From: Actinomycetota bacterium
GTDB lineage: Bacteria; Actinomycetota; Acidimicrobiia; Acidimicrobiales; Microtrichaceae
DNA length: 52,305 bases
NCBI GenBank assembly: GCA_963169245.1
Contig: CAUJEC010000087.1
Location: forward strand, 1-52,305
Direction of reading: 5' to 3'
In this document: positions 8,787 to 17,396 of the stretch, piece by piece
Layout of the letters: each line of letters begins with the position of its first letter
How positions within the stretch are numbered: the stretch's first letter is position 1
The notes under the pieces: model-generated
What the model was told of the DNA's origin: nothing
The model's database searches: none
The model's input: the letters and a program-made list of their open reading frames with translations, nothing else
Made by a program: the position numbers and the translations under genes

Positions 8787-8913
8787 CGAAGCAACAGAAG
8801 CAGGCCAGGCCCGGAGTCGGCTAACTGAGGGCCTCCGAGTGCACCCGAGGACTGTTCGACGAGTCATCGTGGGATCGTTCACTGTGCCGCGGTGGTCACT
8901 ATGCCGAGATCGT
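8787..8913. other. Rearranged non-coding stretch between truncated regulator and adhesin remnant
   Basis: No credible gene was found here. A short frame includes a phrase reminiscent of a transposase helix-turn-helix (LRVHPRTVRRVI at about 8836-8871), too short to assign. It contains the outer copy of a 27-bp imperfect direct repeat (8873-8899, partner 8908-8934). Confidence 0.4.
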
Positions 8914-8934
8914 TCACTGAGCGGTGATGGTCAC
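8873..8934. repeat. Imperfect direct repeat duplicating the 3' end of the adhesin remnant
   Basis: Copies at 8873-8899 and 8908-8934 both start GATCGTTCACTG and end GGTCAC, with a period of 35 bp. The inner copy covers the stop codon and last codons (ITAQ-stop) of the minus-strand adhesin remnant. Confidence 0.55.
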
Positions 8935-9380
8935 GTTGTTGGGGCTGTAGGCGATGGTGAATGGGTGGTTGGGGAATGATGTTGTCCCGAATGTGTGCCC
9001 GACACCGTTGTGCCTGCCACGATCGCGTAGGTCTTGCCGGCGGTGAGGGAACCAATCGCCGATACCTTCAACGTGCCCGCCAGGTTTCGAGTACCGGATC
9101 CGGTGATCTTGCCGATCGAATCGGTTGCGGCATCGAGTGTGGTGGCGAGCGTTCCGGTCGACGACTGTGTGAACGTGGCGGATGACGAATTGCCGTGGAG
9201 GGCCGAACCGGCACCGAGGCTGGTGGTGCCATTGTTCGTGTAGGTGGTGTTTGCGGCGTCCATTAGGGTTTGGCCGTTGATGTTGACGGTCCCGTTGTTC
9301 ACGAGGTTCGTTCTCAGTCTCACTGCCCAGCCGCCGCCTTGGCTGTTGAGGTTGAGTGTCCCGTTGTTGACCACCCCCAA
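8914..9380 (-). pseudogene. Fragment of a beta-helix/autotransporter-like adhesin, frameshifted
   Basis: The minus-strand translation shows repeats typical of parallel beta-helix surface proteins (VVNNGTLNLNSQ, LVNNGTVNING, TYTNNGTTSLG) and then STGTLATTLDA and LAGTLKVSAIGSLTAGKTY. Near 8985 the sense jumps frame: one frame drifts into nonsense (HHSPTTHSPSPT) while the neighbouring frame reads FGTTSFPNHPFTIAYSPNN and ends ITAQ-stop at 8914, a normal-looking C-terminus. Only the last 150 or so residues remain. The upstream side is interrupted by a plus-strand transposase tail, although LYLNYTSNGTGQ at about 9510-9545 may be more of the same gene. It should be non-functional. Confidence 0.65.
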
Positions 9381-9494
9381 GGGACCCTCGACGCCGCGGC
9401 CAACGGGCACCCCGAACGGTTCACGAAGCGCCCCACCCCACCGAAAGTCCCCACCAAGGCCTGGATCAACAAGCCCGCCATCCAATCCGCATAG
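9378..9494 (+). pseudogene. 3' remnant of an insertion-sequence transposase (IS3-like)
   Basis: A short plus-strand frame ends NGHPERFTKRPTPPKVP followed by TKAWINKPAIQSA and TAG at 9492-9494. PERF..PP..P..WINKP is reminiscent of the C-terminal tail of IS3-family OrfB transposases, but I cannot verify this. Only about 38 codons remain, and no inverted repeat was confidently found. It sits antisense inside adhesin-like sequence, consistent with an old insertion that later lost most of the element. Confidence 0.4.
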
Positions 9495-9549
9495 AAACCC
9501 GGCAATCACCTTTTGACCGGTTCCGTTAGAGGTGTAGTTGAGGTAGAGA

Positions 9550-9624
9550 GTCAGGGCGTGTCGGTGAGTCGCCCTGTAGGCAGGATTCTGTGCCCGGGGC
9601 CCTTGCGGGTATCCCGTTAGGTGA
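9550..9624 (-). repeat. Partial second copy of the rnpB 3' end (attachment-site-like repeat, left)
   Basis: These 75 bases match 10517-10591 at 71 positions without gaps (offset 967). On the minus strand they contain the last 65 or so nucleotides of RNase P RNA, including the conserved 3' segment ending GGGCGACTCACCGAC, plus 10 flanking bases. The remainder of rnpB is absent, so this copy cannot make a functional RNA. It ends 10 bases from the stop of the nucleotidyltransferase gene. Confidence 0.85.
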
Positions 9625-9633
9625 TCGCCCACA

Positions 9634-10131
9634 TCAGTGGTCGGCCTGCCGGTGGTCCTCTGAGTAGCGGTCCAGGTGCTCAAGGTCCTTCGCTCTGCCT
9701 GAAGCCTCCTTCAACCGGATCCAAGTAGCTACTGAGATGACGAGTGGTTGTGCTTCGCCGACTGTGACTCGCGTGGCGTCGCCTACCAGTGCATCGAACC
9801 CGTTTGGCGCTCCATCTGGGGCGAACACGATGTCGAGAGGCCCGTGAACGGTCGTTAGGTGAAGTGTGCTGTATTGGGCCCAGTTGTCGGTTGGGAAGCG
9901 GGGAAACCATGTTCCGTGCTCATCGGCTGTCAGGAGTCCGGCTTCCAACTCATCAAATGCGTCAGCCAGGGCAAGCAGGTTCTGTTCGTCGCGGGCTGGA
10001 GTGATATCTAGGTCGATGGTGGGCAGCAGTGATAGGTCGCGGAGCTCCGCAGCGATGCCTCCGATGACAACGAATCGAACCGAATGAGCCTCGAGGACAG
10101 TGAGGATCGAAGCGTGATCCAATTCTGTCAT
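9634..10131 (-). CDS. Nucleotidyltransferase-fold protein (AbiEii/MNT-like), probable toxin-antitoxin partner
   Basis: The 165-residue protein carries VIGGIAAELRDL (about residues 22-33) followed by LPTIDLDITP, the GG...DxD arrangement of the minimal nucleotidyltransferase superfamily; the third acidic position may be DIVF near residue 99. Its start overlaps the stop of the upstream Xre-type gene by four bases (coupled translation). Xre plus nucleotidyltransferase pairs are known as toxin-antitoxin or abortive-infection modules in which the enzyme modifies RNA or the partner protein; which role applies here is not readable. The whole gene lies between two copies of the rnpB 3' end. Confidence 0.75.
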   Translation of the reverse strand: MTELDHASILTVLEAHSVRFVVIGGIAAELRDLSLLPTIDLDITPARDEQNLLALADAFDELEAGLLTADEHGTWFPRFPTDNWAQYSTLHLTTVHGPLDIVFAPDGAPNGFDALVGDATRVTVGEAQPLVISVATWIRLKEASGRAKDLEHLDRYSEDHRQADH

Positions 10132-10448
10132 CGGCCTTCACCTTGTGTGGCGACACGCTCGCGTTGACGTTCGTTGAACCTGTCGAGGACCTCGTCCCCG
10201 AGGTGCTGTTCGGCCAGCCGGCGGGTTGCATCATGAGTATCGGGCAGTGACAGACGCATTCGTAGTTCGAAACCTGCGGCAGTGAGTAGTCGGGTCAGGG
10301 TGTCCACAGAAGGGGAGCGCTTTCCGGATTCATAGGCCGATACTGCGGCTTGGCTCGTGTTGGCTCGTTGGGCGAGTTCGGCTTGGGAGAGCCCAGCCTC
10401 CCTCCGTGCACGACGCACCAAGTGTCGCGAGTAGGTTTCAGTGGCCAT
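10128..10448 (-). CDS. Xre-family helix-turn-helix regulator paired with the nucleotidyltransferase
   Basis: A 106-residue protein with a canonical Xre/Cro HTH at about residues 7-62 (LVRRARREAGLSQAELAQRA, then TSQAAVSAYESGKRSPS), followed by a short helical tail (about 66-106) that could bind the partner. The ATG at 10448 is 8 bases from a perfect 18-bp palindrome, so autoregulation is likely. The gene is first in a two-gene operon with the nucleotidyltransferase (4-base overlap). It may act as the antitoxin or repressor. Confidence 0.85.
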   Translation of the reverse strand: MATETYSRHLVRRARREAGLSQAELAQRANTSQAAVSAYESGKRSPSVDTLTRLLTAAGFELRMRLSLPDTHDATRRLAEQHLGDEVLDRFNERQRERVATQGEGR

Positions 10449-10456
10449 CGCGAAAT

Positions 10457-10474
10457 CATATCGGTACCGATATG
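10457..10474. promoter_or_regulatory. Perfect palindromic operator upstream of the Xre gene
   Basis: CATATCGGTACCGATATG is an 18-bp perfect palindrome placed 8 bases before the start codon of the Xre gene, between it and the rnpB 3' end. It is AT-richer than its surroundings. Position and symmetry suit a dimeric Xre repressor. Confidence 0.65.
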
Positions 10475-10526
10475 GAATGGGACCGTTGCCTCGCGATTCA
10501 ACATCGTCCCGTAGAGGTCGGGGCGT

Positions 10527-10904
<378 letters not shown>

Positions 10905-11171
10905 GGGTACCACTCTACCGTCAGGCATAGCACCGGACGTGAGTCACTTTGCATGTGGGACGGTCAAACAGGTCACCAAGGTGGGCGTGAGGGCTCACCA
11001 ATACAAGAAGCGCCTGTCGAAACTTCCCTGAGCAAAAACCTAAGGATCTGTCGCACTTCCACCGATTGAGACCTGTCGTCCCCAAGGTCGACGTGGTTGT
11101 CGTTGTCAACTACGGAATCGTGCAGATCCAAGTCCCTGTTCGGTTCTGGTTCCCGTCGGTCGGAGGAAACC

Positions 11172-14100
11172 ATGGTCAGCAGAGTTCAGAGAGCCCGTCG
11201 GATTCTCCACAAGGCACTTATAGCGGCCAGTGCCGTGGCCCTAGTGGCGACAACGACGGTGGTTCTAGCTCCGTCACAGGCTTCCGCTGCAGGCGGCGGA
11301 ACGACTCTGCTCGAGGACTCGTTCATGAACGGGTCGGTGACCTCGACGAAATACAAGATCGGTGGATCGGGGTTCACGCCCTGCCTGACAGCTTCGGGCA
11401 CAGCCAACGCAAACGTTCCGGGCCAATGTTCTGGAGCGAGCGATACACCCGGAACGGGCGCGCTGAGGCTAACCAATGCAGTGGGAAACCAGGCAGGCTT
11501 TCTGCTCTACGACCACGCTCTGCCAACAAAGGCCGGGCTCGATATCGAGTTTCAGTTCTACCAGTACGGAGGAGACGGCGCTGACGGCATCTCGTTCTTT
11601 CTCACTAAGGGTACGACCAGCCTGACTCAGCCCGGCGGCCCGGGTGGAAGTCTGGGTTATCACTTCAACAACTCGACCCCGGGGCTCAAGGACGCCCTAT
11701 TGGGCGTGGGCTTTGATGCATTTGGCAACTTTGGATACTCGAACAACTCATCCGAGTGTGCCATCCGGCCGCCATTCAACCCGGACTCCGTTGCAGTTCG
11801 TGGTCCGGCTTCTGCCGATCAGCTCCACGGGTACTGTCTGCTGGGTACACCGGTTGACTACTCCGATGGAATCGATAACACGGGAACGTCGGTCCGGAGC
11901 GCTGCTCTACGCAAGGCCCGAGTTGTCATAGATCCGCCTACTGATGCGTCGCCGAGAGTAAAGGTCTATGTCGCCTCAGGGTCCGGGGGAGACGTCTCTG
12001 ACACAGCTACACCGCTGGTGAATGTTGCTCAGCCGGTGGAGTTCGCATCCAATCCGACATTCAAGTTCGGATGGTCCGCTGGAACCGGTGGCTCCTACAA
12101 CGTCCACGAGATCAACTTCCTCAAGATCGCATCGGTTGACCCCCTGCCGCCAGAACTCTTGGTTACCGCTAACAACATCGGCCAGAAGGACGTGGGCCAG
12201 CCGGGAAGTGTCGTCGTGAGGCCAAAGGTCGCGAATGAGGGCGGACCGGAGAAGAACGACATCGTTGTCGACCTCACCACACCGGCAGAGACCCAAATCA
12301 CCTCGACTCCAACAGGGACAGGGTGGTCATGTGTACCCAATGCTGGGGACTACCGCTGCACCTACGACGTCAACCCGTCTGACCAACTCATATCAGGCAC
12401 CGAGCTTCCTGTCATCACCGTGCCTGTTGCCACTGCAACTACCAATGGAACTGGATCGTTCTCGGCGCTGACCGCAACTGTCGACTCCAGCGACAACTAC
12501 TACACGACATCACCGCGAAACACCCCACAGAGCACCACATCCAGCGGCTCATGGCACCCGATCATCGGCTCATCGGCGGGGTCAGGAACAGCGTCGATTT
12601 CGCCATCCACGATCACCCTCTCAACTCCGACGGTCACCGGTACGCCAATCAGTGGCTATGTAATCTCGACTGCTGCGCCAGCCGGACGGGGCACAGCTTC
12701 GATCGATTCCTCCGGTGTGCCCAGCTTCACTCCCGCAGCAGGAACATCAGGCACGACCACCTTCAAGTACCGGGCTGTTGGAGCCAACTCGACACAGTCG
12801 ATGACCGAGGGAACCGGAACAGTCACCGTAAAGCCGGTGGCATCGGGTCGTAGCGCATCGACGACAGCAGGATCACCTGTGGCGCTGCCCAACTCGGTCA
12901 CCCCCGTCGGTACTGGCCCATTCACATACACAGTCACCCAGCCAGCAAGTGGCGGTACGGCAACGATCAACGCGACAACTGGCGCCATCAACTTCACGCC
13001 CAGCGCTGGTCACTCCGGCCCGGTGACCTTCAGCTACGTTGCGACCGATTCCTACGGGATCGCGTCTGACCCGGCGACGGTCACCTTGAACGTCGCTCCA
13101 GTCGTATCGAACACGACACTTGAGCTCACCCTCAACTCCGATGGCGACGCCTCAGGTACGTCCTCGGCGCCGACGGTATCGGGAGGATCGGGAGTCACCT
13201 TCTCAAAGACCGCTGATCCATCCGCTGGGGTTGCGTCGGTCAACTCAACAACAGGTGCCGTCACCTACACAGCTGCCAATGGCGCCTCGGGCATCTACAC
13301 CGTTGGGCTCAAGGCCAGCGACGGGGGAGTCGACAGCGCTGCGGCGACCTCGACGATCACCGTTCACCCTTACCTGTCAACCGTCAGCGGAGCGAGCACA
13401 ACCGCCTCTGATGATGTGACTCTCGCTGCTCCGACGGCGATCGGATCAGGACCGCTCACCTACACGATCGGCACCCCAACAAAGGGTTCGGCGTCGATCA
13501 ACCCGTCAACCGGAGCGATCACCTATGACCCCCAGGGACACAGTGGAGAAGTGGCCGTCACCTATACGGTTCGCGATGTCGACGGTGTGACCACGACCCG
13601 AACGGCGAACATCACCGTCGCGCCGGTCGTCGCTGCACTCAGCGCGACAGTTGCGACATCAGAGGTGCCATTCGCCTCGAACCTGAACGCAACTCCCGTA
13701 GGTGACGGACCTTGGACCTATGAGATCGTGAGCGGTCTCGACTCATCTAGGGGTACGGCTGTCGCGACGGCGAGCGGTGTTCGGATCACACCGGAATCGG
13801 GAGTGTCCGGCACCTTGGCCGTCACCTACCGGGTCAAGGGCTCTGATGATGTGTGGTCGGCTCCGGCCACGGCAACCCTGACCGTTACCCCCGTTGTGGT
13901 GGACAGGGTCCTCGATCTGACGCTCAACTCCGATGGCGAAGCCGGCGGAAGCGTTGCCATACCGACCCCTGCCGGAACCGGTGCCTTCACCTTCGTCCGA
14001 GTGACCAACACATCGAAGGGCTCGGCCACCGTCAACGCTGCCACTGGGGTGATCTCCTACTCGGTGACCGATGGTTCATCAGGCACCTTCACCGCGACAT

Positions 14101-15734
14101 ACACGGCTGATGACGCAGACGGCGTCACCTCCAACACCGGCACGGTAACCGTCACGGTCCACCCGTATATCGCCAACGTGAGCGCTGATGCTCAGGCGGA
14201 CACGCCGATCACGATCACGCCACCTGAGTCCGTGGGAACGCCACCGTCTGGTGGTTCGACTCTGACCTACTCAATCGGTACTGCCCCGACAAAGGGTGCC
14301 GCGTCGATCAATCCGGCCACGGGAGTCATCACCTATGACCCCCAGGGGCATAGCGGGACAGTGACGTTCACCTACACCGCCACCGGTTTGGATGGCGTCG
14401 CCACCACCCGGACAGTCACCGTCACGGTCCGTCCGGTCACCGATGCGCTCAGCGGTTCCAGCGTTGCGTCGGATTCGCCATTGCCGATCGATCTGAGCGC
14501 GACTCCAGTGGGTGATGGTCCGTGGACCTATGAAATCGTCAGCGGACTCGACTTGGCCCGCGGCACGGCCTTGGCAACAGCAACCGGGATCCGTGCGACT
14601 CCGGGCGACGGTGTTTCGGGAACGCTACAGATCACCTATCGGGTGAAGGGCGCTGACGATATCTGGTCGGCACCCAAGAGCGCGACCGTGACTGTTTCAC
14701 CTGTCGCTGCCGATGGTACCCGAACTGTTCCCAGTGGCTCATCCACACCTGTCGTGTTGCCAAGCCCGATAGCGACTGGGCCAGCGATATTCCAACTGGT
14801 CTCGGGACTTCCCACCGGCTGGGGCACGGCAACTGTTGCCACCGGAACAAACAGACTCACTCTGGATGTCCCCAACACTAAGTCGGGCAACACTCAGGTC
14901 ACCTACAAGGTGATCGATCCCGACACGCTGGAATCCGCAACAGCGACTCTCGATGTGGTGGTGACCCCGGTCGCCCATGACCTAGACCTCGGGTCCGTTG
15001 CAGCGGCCGGTGTGTCACCGACGCCTGTGCTCAAGACACCGCGGACACCCTATGGGAGTGGACCGTTCACATATGAGATCGTCTCGGCTCCCTCAGCGGC
15101 GCTCGGTACGGTGGTCATCGACGCCACAACCGGAGCGATGACAGTCACACCTAAGGCGGGAGCGAGCGGACGGCTCACCTTCACCTACCGGGTCGTCGAC
15201 GCATCCTCGCTGAACTCGAACACCGCGACGGCGACTCTGACCATTGTCCCATCGATGGGTGGAGCGGGCACCGGCGGAACCGGTGGTAACGGAACCGGCG
15301 GCGCCAGGAGTGGCTCCGGCGGTGGCGTCACCAAGCCGACCACGCAGGGAACCAAGCCACTCACGATCAAGGCGATCACACCAATAGGCACAGGGCCCTT
15401 TACCTATCGAATCGTCAACGCTCCCGATCCCAGCGTTGGCACACTGGTTATCGACCCGACCACAGGAGAGATGACCTTCGTAGCCGCCGAAGGGTTCAAG
15501 GGAACCGCATCGTTCAGCTACGAGGTGGTTGACGCCAATGGTCTGGTCAGCGATCCGCAGTCTGTAGAGGTTGTGGTTCTGGGCGACGCTTCGGCCAATC
15601 CACCTGCTGATCGGCCCCGATCACTCGCCTTCACCGGTGCGAATGTCGTCTGGACCGTGTTGATCGGCGCATCGCTGGTTCTGTTCGGAGTCACAGGCGT
15701 CAGGGTTTCCCGAGGACTGGGCAAGCTCGACTGA
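11172..15734 (+). CDS. Giant L-type-lectin/Ig-repeat surface protein with LAFTG sortase tail
   Basis: The start is ATG 11172, with GGAGG five bases upstream, giving 1520 residues. A signal peptide (about 1-40, ending ASA) precedes a legume-lectin-like L-type domain at about 45-275 (GADGISFFLTKG, GVGFDAFGNFGY), then a DUF11/CARDB-like domain (about 280-420) and about eleven cadherin/Ig-like repeats, each with a GPxTYxI strand and an ASINPxTGxITY-type strand. A block of three repeats is present twice (about 13100-13890 and 13895-14700). A Gly-rich linker (GAGTGGTGGNGTGG) precedes the last repeat. The C-terminus has LAFTG, a hydrophobic helix and a basic tail, the class-E-type sortase signal, so wall anchoring is expected. 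The likely role is adhesion to carbohydrates. Confidence 0.85.
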   Translation: MVSRVQRARRILHKALIAASAVALVATTTVVLAPSQASAAGGGTTLLEDSFMNGSVTSTKYKIGGSGFTPCLTASGTANANVPGQCSGASDTPGTGALRLTNAVGNQAGFLLYDHALPTKAGLDIEFQFYQYGGDGADGISFFLTKGTTSLTQPGGPGGSLGYHFNNSTPGLKDALLGVGFDAFGNFGYSNNSSECAIRPPFNPDSVAVRGPASADQLHGYCLLGTPVDYSDGIDNTGTSVRSAALRKARVVIDPPTDASPRVKVYVASGSGGDVSDTATPLVNVAQPVEFASNPTFKFGWSAGTGGSYNVHEINFLKIASVDPLPPELLVTANNIGQKDVGQPGSVVVRPKVANEGGPEKNDIVVDLTTPAETQITSTPTGTGWSCVPNAGDYRCTYDVNPSDQLISGTELPVITVPVATATTNGTGSFSALTATVDSSDNYYTTSPRNTPQSTTSSGSWHPIIGSSAGSGTASISPSTITLSTPTVTGTPISGYVISTAAPAGRGTASIDSSGVPSFTPAAGTSGTTTFKYRAVGANSTQSMTEGTGTVTVKPVASGRSASTTAGSPVALPNSVTPVGTGPFTYTVTQPASGGTATINATTGAINFTPSAGHSGPVTFSYVATDSYGIASDPATVTLNVAPVVSNTTLELTLNSDGDASGTSSAPTVSGGSGVTFSKTADPSAGVASVNSTTGAVTYTAANGASGIYTVGLKASDGGVDSAAATSTITVHPYLSTVSGASTTASDDVTLAAPTAIGSGPLTYTIGTPTKGSASINPSTGAITYDPQGHSGEVAVTYTVRDVDGVTTTRTANITVAPVVAALSATVATSEVPFASNLNATPVGDGPWTYEIVSGLDSSRGTAVATASGVRITPESGVSGTLAVTYRVKGSDDVWSAPATATLTVTPVVVDRVLDLTLNSDGEAGGSVAIPTPAGTGAFTFVRVTNTSKGSATVNAATGVISYSVTDGSSGTFTATYTADDADGVTSNTGTVTVTVHPYIANVSADAQADTPITITPPESVGTPPSGGSTLTYSIGTAPTKGAASINPATGVITYDPQGHSGTVTFTYTATGLDGVATTRTVTVTVRPVTDALSGSSVASDSPLPIDLSATPVGDGPWTYEIVSGLDLARGTALATATGIRATPGDGVSGTLQITYRVKGADDIWSAPKSATVTVSPVAADGTRTVPSGSSTPVVLPSPIATGPAIFQLVSGLPTGWGTATVATGTNRLTLDVPNTKSGNTQVTYKVIDPDTLESATATLDVVVTPVAHDLDLGSVAAAGVSPTPVLKTPRTPYGSGPFTYEIVSAPSAALGTVVIDATTGAMTVTPKAGASGRLTFTYRVVDASSLNSNTATATLTIVPSMGGAGTGGTGGNGTGGARSGSGGGVTKPTTQGTKPLTIKAITPIGTGPFTYRIVNAPDPSVGTLVIDPTTGEMTFVAAEGFKGTASFSYEVVDANGLVSDPQSVEVVVLGDASANPPADRPRSLAFTGANVVWTVLIGASLVLFGVTGVRVSRGLGKLD

Positions 15735-15776
15735 TCAACGCCAACTCGACTGATCCAACCCCACTGGATCAGATCC

Positions 15777-15824
15777 ACAGGGGTCGGGCGGTGTCGTAGG
15801 AATGCGTCGCTGCCCGGCCCCTGT
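15777..15824. terminator. Bidirectional terminator hairpin between convergent genes
   Basis: Arms ACAGGGGTCGGGC (15777-15789) and GCCCGGCCCCTGT (15812-15824) pair over 13 bp with one G-T wobble, around a 22-base loop. It lies between the lectin gene (plus) and the FGGY kinase gene (minus). No T-tract is present, which is common in high-GC actinobacteria. Confidence 0.6.
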
Positions 15825-15903
15825 CATGTGTCGGTGAGCGCGAGACAGCACAGGGGTGCCGGGGAAACGGTTCAGTCGCCCGCCAAAGGGTTGATTCGGC
15901 TGG

Positions 15904-17346
15904 TCAGAAATCGAGTTCGGTGAGCTCGGGATACCAGGCCATCGCCCGCTTGACCGAGTCACTCCAGCGTTCCCTGTCGAGGGGGGCGCCTGGTTCCACA
16001 ACTCGCTCAGGAGCCCACGCAGCGGCGATCTCGTCCCACGAACCCCATGCGCCCGACGTGAGCCCGGCCAGATACCCAGCACCGACGGCGGTGGCCTCCA
16101 TTACTGGGGCGACCTCGATTCGACGCTGTGAGGCATCAGCGAGCGCCTGAACGAAGACACTGTTTGCCGCCATGCCACCATCGATTCGAACCGACTCGAG
16201 ATTGAGTGAGCAGTCCTTTTCGGCGGACTCGATCAGGTCGGCGCCTCGATGTGCAACGCCTTCGAGTACCGCCCTCACAACATGGGCAGACGTCGTCCCA
16301 CGGGTCAGGCCCAAGAGTGTGCCCCGCGCCCCGTAGTCCCACTGTGGGCTTCCGAGGCCAAGGAGCGCCGGCACGAACACGGCCCCGCCCGAGTCGTCCA
16401 CCGATGCCGCAATCTCATCAGATGCAGCAGCGTCAGGAATCAGCCCGAGGTCGTCACGGAGCCATTCCACGTTGGTTCCGGCAGCGAGCATTATCGCCTC
16501 GGCGCCCCAGGTCACCTGACCGTTGTCTCGCCATGCGACCATTGGGAAGCAGCCGCCTTCTCCGCGAGTCTCGAAGGAGGGGCGCTCCGGTCCGACGCAG
16601 ACGTCGAGCATTCCGCCGGTCCCGAAGGTGATTTTCGCCATCCCGGGAGTCACACAGGACTGGCCGATCAGCGATGCCTGTTGATCGCCTGCGATCCCAC
16701 GAATCGGTGGGGCTCCGTCGAGAACCGTTGCGATGGCAAGCTCTCCGGTTGAGTCGACGATCTCGGGCAACATCTCGATTGGAATACGCAGTCGTTCGAG
16801 CAGTGCCTCGTTGTAGGTGGTGCTGTCACGGCTCAGCAGTCCCCACAGGGCGGCGTTTGACAGATCCGAGATGTGGCTTTGTCCCCCCGAGAGGTTCCAT
16901 ACAATCCACGAGTCGGGTGATCCGAAGCAGAGGTCCTGCTGCCGTCCCGGGTCCACGGCGTCGAGAATGTTGGAGATCTTGGTGGCAGACAGATTCGGGG
17001 CGAGGTGAAATCCCTCGGCATTGAGCACGAGGCAGTCGCCAAGGGTGCGCAGGTCTTGCCAACCCTGAGCGGGGGCCACCGGCTCGCCGGTCTGTCGATC
17101 CCAGATGATTGTGCTCGCACGCTGGTTGCTGATGCCTACTGCGTCGACCGGCCCGGCTTCGGCAATGACATACCTGGCGCTGTCGAGAGCTGCCGCGGCA
17201 TAGGTCGTGGCGTCGAACTCGACCAGGCCGGGCACGGGGGAGTCAGGCAGTGTGTGGTGACCGAACTCGTGCTCGAGTGTCCCGTCGGGTCGAAGGACCG
17301 CCGCCCTCACGCTGCTCGTACCAACGTCGATGACCAGAATGCTCAA
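15904..17346 (-). CDS. FGGY-family carbohydrate/polyol kinase, atypical glycerol-kinase paralogue
   Basis: The 480-residue protein has both FGGY actin-like domains: an N-terminal phosphate loop (IDVGTSSVRAAV), GIAGDQQASLIGQ (catalytic Asp), FGTGGMLD, and a C-terminal IDGGMAANSVFVQALAD. Compared with canonical GlpK (and with the second copy at 32578), two positions that hold glycerol are changed: NQRE reads NQRA, and the Tyr of DPYFSATK is lost (APNLSATK). WQD and the catalytic Asp remain. It should therefore phosphorylate a related polyol or triose rather than glycerol itself; this is inference. It is last in a minus-strand run after GlpD, an AGPS-like flavoenzyme and a membrane protein. Confidence 0.8.
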   Translation of the reverse strand: MSILVIDVGTSSVRAAVLRPDGTLEHEFGHHTLPDSPVPGLVEFDATTYAAAALDSARYVIAEAGPVDAVGISNQRASTIIWDRQTGEPVAPAQGWQDLRTLGDCLVLNAEGFHLAPNLSATKISNILDAVDPGRQQDLCFGSPDSWIVWNLSGGQSHISDLSNAALWGLLSRDSTTYNEALLERLRIPIEMLPEIVDSTGELAIATVLDGAPPIRGIAGDQQASLIGQSCVTPGMAKITFGTGGMLDVCVGPERPSFETRGEGGCFPMVAWRDNGQVTWGAEAIMLAAGTNVEWLRDDLGLIPDAAASDEIAASVDDSGGAVFVPALLGLGSPQWDYGARGTLLGLTRGTTSAHVVRAVLEGVAHRGADLIESAEKDCSLNLESVRIDGGMAANSVFVQALADASQRRIEVAPVMEATAVGAGYLAGLTSGAWGSWDEIAAAWAPERVVEPGAPLDRERWSDSVKRAMAWYPELTELDF

Positions 17347-17396
17347 CTTCGCTCCAGGGATAGAGGTTTCGGTTCGGTTGCTTGTGAGTCCAACTA

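Noticed and set aside
8731-8979. Possible transposase helix-turn-helix (LRVHPRTVRRVI)
   Set aside because: Only a dozen residues resemble such a motif, without supporting context; it was mentioned only as a comment.
9550-9624. Second RNase P RNA gene
   Set aside because: Only the 3' 65 or so nucleotides are present; the 5' core is missing.
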